Assembly: GCF_023073715.1 (NCBI RefSeq)
Contig: NZ_JADPKA010000027.1
Location: forward strand, 1 to 64,000
Source: Bradyrhizobium sp. 164
Lineage (GTDB): Bacteria; Pseudomonadota; Alphaproteobacteria; Rhizobiales; Xanthobacteraceae
Length of the DNA stretch: 64,000 nt
Reading direction: 5' to 3'
Shown: positions 58,852 through 64,000 of the stretch, piece after piece
Numbering within the stretch: position 1 is the stretch's first letter
Layout of the letters: every line of letters begins with the position of its first letter
Notes under the pieces: model-generated
Told to the model about the DNA's origin: nothing
The model's input: the letters and a program-made list of their open reading frames with translations, nothing else
Databases searched by the model: none
Translations under genes and position numbers: made by a program

Positions 58852-60639
58852 ATGCTTCGCATCGTCCTCTTTCTCATTCTGATCGCATTGGCGGCGGCCG
58901 GCGGAGCCTGGGTTGCCGATCAGCCCGGCGATCTGGTCCTGACCTGGGGCGGTCTCCGTGCCACGACGACCTTTCCCGGGTTCGTGCTCGGGCTTGGCAT
59001 CTTCGCAGCCGCGATCGTGCTGGTCTGGAGCGTCTTGACCATGATCTGGCGCATGCCGGGGCGTCTGCGCCGCCGTCGTCATGAGAAGCGCCATGCCCGC
59101 GGTCGCCACGCGATCACTCACGGCCTGCTCGCGATCGGTCATGGCGACACCGCGCTTGCCCGTCGACATGCGGCAGCGGCCCGACGGCATGCGCCGAATG
59201 ATCCGCTCGCGCTGCTCTTGCACGCGCAGTCGGCGCAGCTCGAAGGCAATCGCGACGAAGCGCAGCGCGTCTTCCGCGCCATGACCGAGCGTGAGGACAC
59301 GCGGCTGCTCGGCCTGCGCGGCCTCTTCATCGAGGCGCAGCGCGCCGACGATGCGCTCGGCGCCGTGACGATCGCGGAGGAAGCGATCAAGCTGTCGCCA
59401 TCCTCGACCTGGGCCTCCCATGCCGTGCTTGGCTTCCGCTGCGCGCGCGGCGACTGGGGCGGCGCGCTCGCGATCCTCGATTCGAATCTGTCCGCGGGTC
59501 TGATCGACAAGGGGACCTATCGCCGGCAGCGCGGCGTCCTGCTCACCGCGCGCGCGCTGGAATTGGAAACCATGGACCGCGACGTCGCGCGCGAGAGCGT
59601 GATGGAGGCGATCAAGCTCGCGCCGACCCTGGTGCCGGCCGCGGTGCTCGCCGCAAAATTCGAGAGCGAAGCGCATCAGGTGCGCCGCGCCATGAAGCTG
59701 CTCGAGGCCGCCTGGCTCGCCAATCCGCATCCCGATCTTGCGGATGCCTATGCCCATGTGAAGCTCGGCGATTCCGCCCGGCAGCGCTTGCAGCGGGTCG
59801 AGACGCTCGCGGCCAAGACGCCTGCCGACAAGCCCGGCCATGTCGAGGGCCAGCTCGCGATCGCGCGCGCTGCGATCGATGCCTCCGAGTTCGCCCGCGC
59901 GCGCGAGGTGCTCGCACCGTACCTCGACGATCCGACCCAGCGCGTTGCGCTGCTGATGGCCGAGATCGAGCGTACCGAGCACGGCGATGGCGGCCGTGCG
60001 CGCGCCTGGACCTTGCGTGCGGTGCGGGCCCGCCTCGATCCGGCCTGGACTGCGGACGGCTATGTCAGCGACCGCTGGCGTCCGGTCTCTCCGGTCACCG
60101 GCCGTCTCGACGCCTTCCAGTGGCAGACGCCGGTCGCGAGCCTGCCTTCCGACAAGGGCACCACGATCGAATCCTCGGCCTTCGAGGAGGCCATGCTGGC
60201 GGCACCGCCGCCGAAGCGAGTGACGGCGGCCAGCAAAGCGCCGGTGGAACCGGTGGAGACGGCGCCAGCGCCGGCTGCCCAGGACAATTCCCCTCCTCAG
60301 GCCAAGGAAGGTTCCAAGGAAGGTTCCGAGGAAGCTCCCATGGAAGCTCCCAAGGAGGCTGCCAAGGAAGAACCAACGATCGTGGCTTCCGAGCCGGTTG
60401 ATCCGGCTCCCGCGCCTGCCGAATCATCGCCGCCGGCGGCAACGCCGGTATTCCGGAGCCGCGCCGACATTAGCAAACCCGGACCGGCCCCCATCCCTGC
60501 CGTGATCCCGATCGTCCGCGCGCCGGATGATCCCGGGGTCGACGACGAGGGACCGAGCGACGAATTTACGGAACAAATCGGCACGCCAAAGGCCCAGGCC
60601 GGCGGGTGGCGCGGATTCTGGTCTCGCTGGGGCGCGTGA
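58852..60639 (+). CDS. hemY: HemY-family membrane protein
   Basis: This 595-residue protein has two N-terminal helices (5-25 and 42-65) and TPR-like helices (about 90-410). MLRIVLFLILIALAAAGGAWVADQPGDLVLTWGG is the HemY_N signature (quoted in part: VADQPGDLVLTWGG). A C-terminal Lys/Glu/Pro/Ala-rich tail with repeated KE and EAP units extends beyond the usual length. The proteobacterial HemY protein accompanies heme genes but is unrelated to protoporphyrinogen oxidase; its activity is unresolved. Confidence 0.9.
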   Translation: MLRIVLFLILIALAAAGGAWVADQPGDLVLTWGGLRATTTFPGFVLGLGIFAAAIVLVWSVLTMIWRMPGRLRRRRHEKRHARGRHAITHGLLAIGHGDTALARRHAAAARRHAPNDPLALLLHAQSAQLEGNRDEAQRVFRAMTEREDTRLLGLRGLFIEAQRADDALGAVTIAEEAIKLSPSSTWASHAVLGFRCARGDWGGALAILDSNLSAGLIDKGTYRRQRGVLLTARALELETMDRDVARESVMEAIKLAPTLVPAAVLAAKFESEAHQVRRAMKLLEAAWLANPHPDLADAYAHVKLGDSARQRLQRVETLAAKTPADKPGHVEGQLAIARAAIDASEFARAREVLAPYLDDPTQRVALLMAEIERTEHGDGGRARAWTLRAVRARLDPAWTADGYVSDRWRPVSPVTGRLDAFQWQTPVASLPSDKGTTIESSAFEEAMLAAPPPKRVTAASKAPVEPVETAPAPAAQDNSPPQAKEGSKEGSEEAPMEAPKEAAKEEPTIVASEPVDPAPAPAESSPPAATPVFRSRADISKPGPAPIPAVIPIVRAPDDPGVDDEGPSDEFTEQIGTPKAQAGGWRGFWSRWGA

Positions 60640-60740
60640 GGCCCATTTCGAACGCCGCTTGTCCTTGCCAATTCGGGCCATGCCCGATATCAGGGGCGCG
60701 CGTATCGGGGCCGGCATTGTCCTGGCTCCGGCAGGGTTCG

Positions 60741-60816
60741 CCGCAATAGCTCAGTCGGTAGAGCACGTCATTCGTAATGACGGGGTCGGGGGTTCGAATC
60801 CCTCTTGCGGCACCAC
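60741..60816 (+). tRNA. tRNA-Thr (CGT)
   Basis: Acceptor stem GCCGCAA/TTGCGGC, D arm AGCTCAGTCGGTAGAGC, anticodon loop with CGT after ATT, T arm GGTTCGAATCC and encoded CCA form a full 76-nt tRNA. It reads ACG codons. Confidence 0.97.
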
Positions 60817-60836
60817 CACTTAGCTGTCCAGCCCGG

Positions 60837-60876
60837 AGACATAGGTAACAGGTCGTACCTGAGACATGGGTGACAA
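60837..60876. mobile_element. Possible IS481-type terminal remnant
   Basis: Two 15-bp direct repeats, GAGACATAGGTAACA and GAGACATGGGTGACA, start 25 bp apart just after tRNA-Thr. The GACATAGGTAACA/GACATGGGTGACA pattern is familiar from IS481-family ends. No transposase or second end was found in the window, so the call is tentative. Confidence 0.35.
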
Positions 60877-60990
60877 CCTCGTGCCGAACGGGCTGTCGAG
60901 GGTTGCAGGGTCACTCACTCCACGCATTTCTTGGCACGGCCATTATAGCTCGGCCCGCACGTTCACTGCGCGCGCGAAGGGCGCAGCCTG

Positions 60991-61006
60991 AGTGATCGTG
61001 ATCACG
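60991..61006. promoter_or_regulatory. Crp-type dyad GTGA-N6-TCAC
   Basis: AGTGATCGTGATCACG fits the Crp/Fnr-family TGTGA-N6-TCACA pattern and lies 58 bp before the gene at 61064. Outer arms GCCTGAG (60986) and CTCAGGC (61011) extend the dyad. Confidence 0.5.
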
Positions 61007-61025
61007 TAACCTCAGGCGGGCTTCC

Positions 61026-61043
61026 CGTAACGTCCCGGTTACG
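61026..61043. promoter_or_regulatory. Perfect palindrome CGTAAC-N6-GTTACG
   Basis: CGTAAC and GTTACG are separated by six bases, 20 bp upstream of the ATG at 61064. CGTAAC also occurs at 61005. The position suits repression or a promoter-overlapping operator. Confidence 0.5.
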
Positions 61044-61063
61044 CCAACACGGGGAGATTTCAC

Positions 61064-61459
61064 ATGCGCAAGATCATTCTGGTTGCCGCCATGCTCCTGG
61101 CCTCTGCGTCTGCCCAGGCAGGCGGATCCCGCAGCCTGTCACTGGCCGCGGCAGGCGAGCAGACCTCCGCGCCGCAAATCACGACCACTTCGGCGACGGC
61201 CGCTCCGACGCAGGTGAGCGACGTCGTGCCAGCCAATGAGGCTCCGAAATATTCCGATCGTCCGCCGGCAGTGTCGCTTTCTGCGCCGGCTGCGCCGACC
61301 GCTCCGGCCGTGACGACGCCCACGACGAGCTCCGCGCAGGTCACGACGATCAAGCCCGCCAGCAAGACCACGGCAACGGCGGACAAGCCGAAGCACAAGC
61401 GCAGCTGGACCGAACGTCGCATCATCGGCGAGCTGCACCGCCACGGCATCTACTGGTAA
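61064..61459 (+). CDS. Small secreted protein of unknown function
   Basis: The 131-residue product has a signal peptide ending near SAQA (residue 19), then a Thr/Ala/Pro/Ser-rich low-complexity middle (30-105) and a basic tail KPKHKRSWTERRIIGELHRHGIYW. GGGGAG precedes the ATG. I know no domain for it. Dyads upstream suggest tight control by a Crp-like factor. It may bind nucleic acid or anionic envelope polymers through the basic tail, but that is a guess. Confidence 0.75.
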   Translation: MRKIILVAAMLLASASAQAGGSRSLSLAAAGEQTSAPQITTTSATAAPTQVSDVVPANEAPKYSDRPPAVSLSAPAAPTAPAVTTPTTSSAQVTTIKPASKTTATADKPKHKRSWTERRIIGELHRHGIYW

Positions 61460-61479
61460 CAGCCGCTTGCCCAAAGCAA

Positions 61480-61504
61480 ATGGCCGGGGGAAGGGCCCGG
61501 CCAT
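61480..61504. terminator. Hairpin between convergent genes
   Basis: ATGGCCGGG and CCCGGCCAT form a 9-bp stem with a 7-base purine loop. There is no T-run, so termination is plausible but not certain. Confidence 0.5.
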
Positions 61505-61529
61505 GCGCATATTGAAGCGGTGATCGCGC

Positions 61530-62573
61530 TTACTGCGAAACCGTCTGCACCACACTTGCGATCGGACGGGCGCTCGAGGTCGGCACCTTCAAGTCCTTCA
61601 GCAATGCCTCGTCATATTCCGGCAGCGTCTGAATGGTCGTCTTGGCCTTCATTTGCACGATCTTGTAGCCGCCGGCCTTGAGCCGCGCGAGCAGCGCCGG
61701 CATGGCTTCGCCGGTGTGCTTCTGGAAATCGTGCATCAGGATGATGCCCTTGCCGAGCTTGTCCAGCCTGGTCATCACGGTCTCGACGATCTTCTCCGGC
61801 GTGGCGCCCTTCCTGAAGTCGAAGGAGTCGATGTCGGTCGAGAACATCGCGACGTTGCGGGTGCCGAAATAGGTCACCATCGCGGGATTGTGCTGAAGCT
61901 GCGGGAAGCGGAAGAACGGCGCCGGATTGGTGCCGAGCGCGAATCTCACGGCGCTGAAGCCCTTCTCGACCTCGTCCTTGACCTGCTGCTCCGTCATCTT
62001 CTTGCTGTTGAGGTTGACATGCGACCAGGTGTGCGTGCCGACCGTGTGGCCCTGGGCCAGCACCTGGCGCAGGATCTCCGGATGATAGGTTGCGTGCTTG
62101 CCGACCGAGAAAAACAGGCCCTTGGTGCATTCATCCGCGAGCGCCTTGAGTACGGCGGGCGTATTGACCGGCCACGGACCATCGTCGAAGGTCAGCACGA
62201 CCTCCTTCTCGGTGAGAAAGTCGAACTGCTTGAAGTGCTCGAAGCCGAAGCCGGGACCGCCTGTGGTGTCGATCTCGACCACGCGGGCAACGCCCAGCGC
62301 GTTCGGATTGGCGCAGGCCTGTTTCTGCTGCACCGGCATGGCCGGGGCGGGCGCCGCGGCAGCTGCCGCCGGCTTGGCCGCGATCGCCGCGGTGGTCTCG
62401 ACGTCATCCTTGGCGGCGAGCTTCGCCGGTGCCGGCAATGGATCGGCGGCACGGGCGGCAACTGTCTTGGGGGCGCCCTGATCGGCGCGCGCGGAATAAT
62501 AAAACCAACCGCCGGCGGCGATCACGACCGCCGCAACTACACTGGCCAGCATCAGGCCCAACGCATTACGCAT
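61530..62573 (-). CDS. Polysaccharide deacetylase (NodB-like)
   Basis: This 347-residue enzyme probably removes acetyl groups from an amino-sugar polymer. A single N-terminal membrane anchor or uncleaved signal (about 5-28) is followed by an Ala/Pro-rich linker, then the NodB fold: TFDDGPWPVNTP (about residue 128) with metal-binding Asp, GHTVGTHTWSHVNL with His pair, and RFPQ plus LMHDF later. ATG 62573 has GGAAAG upstream; 62588 is a TTG alternative. Substrate unknown. Confidence 0.9.
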   Translation of the reverse strand: MRNALGLMLASVVAAVVIAAGGWFYYSARADQGAPKTVAARAADPLPAPAKLAAKDDVETTAAIAAKPAAAAAAPAPAMPVQQKQACANPNALGVARVVEIDTTGGPGFGFEHFKQFDFLTEKEVVLTFDDGPWPVNTPAVLKALADECTKGLFFSVGKHATYHPEILRQVLAQGHTVGTHTWSHVNLNSKKMTEQQVKDEVEKGFSAVRFALGTNPAPFFRFPQLQHNPAMVTYFGTRNVAMFSTDIDSFDFRKGATPEKIVETVMTRLDKLGKGIILMHDFQKHTGEAMPALLARLKAGGYKIVQMKAKTTIQTLPEYDEALLKDLKVPTSSARPIASVVQTVSQ

Positions 62574-62703
62574 CGCTATTCTTTCCAATTACGCAACCAA
62601 ACCGGCGGAATTTCCCGCGCGACGAGCCATTAATGCGAAGGAACAGTTAACGTGACACCAACGCGACGCCGGTCGCGTAGGAATTTCAGCGAAGTGCGCC
62701 AAA

Positions 62704-62717
62704 GTGACTGAGGTCAC
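62704..62717. promoter_or_regulatory. Crp-type dyad 1
   Basis: GTGACTGAGGTCAC has GTGA-N6-TCAC spacing and ends in ACA like a Crp site. Centre to centre it is 30 bp from dyad 2. Confidence 0.5.
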
Positions 62718-62733
62718 AGAGGCTGTGCCTCCC

Positions 62734-62747
62734 GTGACCATCATCAC
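62734..62747. promoter_or_regulatory. Crp-type dyad 2
   Basis: GTGACCATCATCAC has GTGA-N6-TCAC spacing and is followed by A. It is about 80 bp before the ATG at 62827. Confidence 0.5.
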
Positions 62748-62826
62748 AGTGGAAACGGTTTGGCCGGAGCATCGTAGTTCCCATCAACAACCGGCGCCGT
62801 TCCGACGGTGCCAATGGGAGCTTCAA

Positions 62827-63120
62827 ATGACCAAGTCGTTTTCCAGCAAGATCCGCGACACCAGTCTGGCCCTGGGCTTTGCCGCCATCGTGTCGACCGT
62901 CTCGACGACCTCGGGCTTCGCCTTCTCGGCCGAAGCGCAGCAGATGTGCACCGGCGATGCCTTCCGACTCTGCTCCGCGGACATTCCCAACATCCCGAAG
63001 ATCACGGCGTGCATGATCAAGCATCGTTCTGACTTAACCGCCGGCTGCCGCGCGGTGATGGACAAGGACCTCGCCAAGGGCGCGTCGCGCAAGGTCGCTG
63101 ACGCGCAGGACAAGCAGTAA
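62827..63120 (+). CDS. Small secreted Cys-rich protein
   Basis: The 97-residue product from ATG 62827 (GGGAG 7 bases before) has a signal peptide to about AEAQ, then a compact Cys motif: MCTGDAFRLCSADIPNI with ITACMIKHRSDLTAGCRAVM, four Cys likely forming two disulfides. The pattern matches the short Cys-rich-repeat family common in rhizobial secretomes. It shares the four-Cys pattern with the gene at 63286, so the two are probably paralogs. Function unknown. Confidence 0.85.
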   Translation: MTKSFSSKIRDTSLALGFAAIVSTVSTTSGFAFSAEAQQMCTGDAFRLCSADIPNIPKITACMIKHRSDLTAGCRAVMDKDLAKGASRKVADAQDKQ

Positions 63121-63285
63121 GCAACACGGCGATCGTTGCGTCGGATAGCTCCCCTCGCGATGTACCCCGGGGTCAAGCCGGCGCCATGCGGTGGCACGTT
63201 GCAGCCAGTCAACAAAGCCGTTGCGGCCTTAGGACCATCGCACTAGCTTCGCCCGCACATTCTTTGCGGTAGAAGGCATTACGCG

Positions 63286-63501
63286 ATGGCTAGATTTCTT
63301 TTCGTTATTTCTTTGCTCCTGTGCGCATCGGCCGCGTCCGCGCAGCAGCAGCCCGGCCACGATGCCTGCGCGCGTGATGTCAGTCGCTTCTGCCGCGCCG
63401 TGATGAACAATGGCGACGGCGCTGTGCTCGCCTGCCTGAAGCAGAACCGCACCCGGCTGAGCAAAGGCTGCGACAAGGTGCTGACGGATCACGGGCAGTA
63501 A
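63286..63501 (+). CDS. Small secreted Cys-rich protein (paralog)
   Basis: The 71-residue product has a signal peptide to about SAAQ, then CARDVSRFCRAVMNNGDG and LACLKQNRTRLSKGCDKVL, the same four-Cys pattern C-x7-C-x13-C-x11-C-like as the 62827 protein but shorter. 165 bp separate the two. No catalytic residues. It may be a disulfide-bonded adhesin, toxin-like or metal-binding module. Confidence 0.82.
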   Translation: MARFLFVISLLLCASAASAQQQPGHDACARDVSRFCRAVMNNGDGAVLACLKQNRTRLSKGCDKVLTDHGQ

Positions 63502-63503
63502 CC

Positions 63504-63546
63504 TGTCATTCCGGCCTCGCGCCTGACGGCGCGCTGCGGAATGACG
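63504..63546. repeat. Short repeat, family B
   Basis: GTCATTCCGGCCTCGCGCC mirrors GGCGCGCTGCGGAATGAC with few mismatches. It lies just past the Cys-rich gene and before the convergent MFS gene, so it may terminate both. Confidence 0.7.
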
Positions 63547-63556
63547 AACGTGAGGC

Positions 63557-64000
63557 TTACGTGCTGCTCCCCGCCGCGGTCGCGACCACCGGCAGCACTT
63601 CGCTATTGGCGCGGTCCGGCGTGTCCTCCTTCCAGCGCACCGAGCCGAACGGACGCTCCAGCATGCGCCGGATCCGCACCGGCTCGGGGCCGATGTGGAA
63701 GGCCATGGCTTCCTGATGCAGAGCGCGTTCGGACTGAGTCGAACGGTTGCGCTGGCGTAAATAGTCAAGCCACGTCGGACAATGATAGCGCTCGGTCCAC
63801 AATTCCGGATCGGCGATGTCGCGTGCGATCGACCAGCCATAGGCGCCGTTCCGCTGCCGGGAGAGCTGTACGTCCTGCATCACATTGTGGAAGGCGCGGG
63901 CATTCTCTTGGCTTACGCGGTATTCGATCTCAACCACCAGAGGCCCGCTGCGGCCGGTCAGCGACAGCTTCACCTCAGGATCGGCCAACACCTCGGCATC
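63557..64000 (-). CDS. MFS transporter, C-terminal part (cut by window edge)
   Basis: The 3' end of a gene continues past the window. The visible 148 residues (RSGPLVVEIEYRVSQENARAF, RNGAYGWSIARDIADPELW, RYHCPTWLDYLRQRNR, ERPFGSVRWKEDTPDR) match the extra C-terminal ABM-like domain of enterobactin-exporter-type (MFS_3) transporters. The membrane part is outside. The frame stays open to base 64000. Confidence 0.75.
   Translation of the reverse strand, partial: DAEVLADPEVKLSLTGRSGPLVVEIEYRVSQENARAFHNVMQDVQLSRQRNGAYGWSIARDIADPELWTERYHCPTWLDYLRQRNRSTQSERALHQEAMAFHIGPEPVRIRRMLERPFGSVRWKEDTPDRANSEVLPVVATAAGSST

Larger units (their letters stand above)
60817..61063. other. Region downstream of tRNA-Thr
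   Basis: It holds direct repeats GAGACATAGGTAACA (60837) and GAGACATGGGTGACA (60862), resembling the end of an IS481-type element. Closer to the secreted-protein gene are three dyads at 60986-61043. No gene is recognised. Confidence 0.5.
62574..62826. other. Divergent region with two Crp-type dyads
   Basis: This 253-bp gap carries GTGA-N6-TCAC dyads at 62704-62717 and 62734-62747. No gene is visible. The dyads are nearer the Cys-rich gene at 62827. Confidence 0.5.

Noticed and set aside
57457..59982. 841-codon open frame on the minus strand
   Set aside because: It lies opposite the mitofilin-like and hemY genes and is rich in Arg, Gly and His with no domain. High GC makes long antisense frames expected.

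Overview
The window reads as a GC-rich alphaproteobacterial chromosome segment, most likely Bradyrhizobium or a close relative. Protein similarity by eye, the holA-lptE-leuS, ftsK-lolA and tsaD/gpsA orders, tandem glnK-amtB pairs, and short interspersed palindromes of the type seen in Bradyrhizobium genomes all point that way. No database search was run, so every name rests on motifs, length and neighbourhood.

Layout. 0-4.6 kb: holA, lptE and leuS, an overlapping minus-strand operon. 4.8-10.5 kb: a GGDEF diguanylate cyclase, a YggS PLP protein, an L,D-transpeptidase next to a hydratase gene remnant, an orphan OmpR-type response regulator, a lone cNMP-binding domain and xthA. 10.7-15.3 kb: a lolA-like gene, ftsK and an aminotransferase. 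15.8-19.7 kb: two consecutive glnK-amtB modules for ammonium uptake and PII signalling, the first with a sigma-54-like promoter. 19.9-23.5 kb: a GYF-domain membrane protein, tesB, a UbiH-type hydroxylase and a Trm112-family protein.

23.6-28.4 kb is the most regulated and possibly accessory stretch. It holds a TetR regulator facing a small membrane protein across twin operators, a PepSY-like protein with cytochrome b561 behind an Irr-type box and followed by a 14-bp tandem repeat, and an MHYT-PAS-GGDEF-EAL protein. It lies between a Trm112 gene and the lonN/cnoX pair. 28.4-33.5 kb: lonN, cnoX, tRNA-Gly, an epimerase pseudogene and a PQQ-type dehydrogenase followed by a diheme cytochrome c. 33.6-41.5 kb: a PanE-type reductase, a DsbA-fold isomerase, a MATE exporter, a DUF2239 protein, a glutathione transferase, ggt and an MFS permease.

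41.6-56.6 kb: purH, a heparinase-like protein, rsmB, an SDHAF4-like protein, an SNase-like protein, a second L,D-transpeptidase, acsA, topoisomerase IB, an SRPBCC protein, a class III cyclase, an EVE protein, gpsA and tsaD. 56.7-60.6 kb: hemD, a mitofilin-like membrane protein and hemY, without the hemC expected beside hemD. 60.7-64 kb: tRNA-Thr, three small secreted proteins, two of them Cys-rich, a polysaccharide deacetylase, and the 3' end of an MFS transporter cut by the window edge.

Most of the window is housekeeping. I found no CRISPR array, no intact transposase or integrase, and no obvious new defence or biosynthetic system. The best leads are regulatory: the TetR twin operators, the Irr-like box, Crp-type dyads before small secreted proteins, and ACCCGGGT pairs at DUF2239. 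Next come traces of gene loss and insertion.
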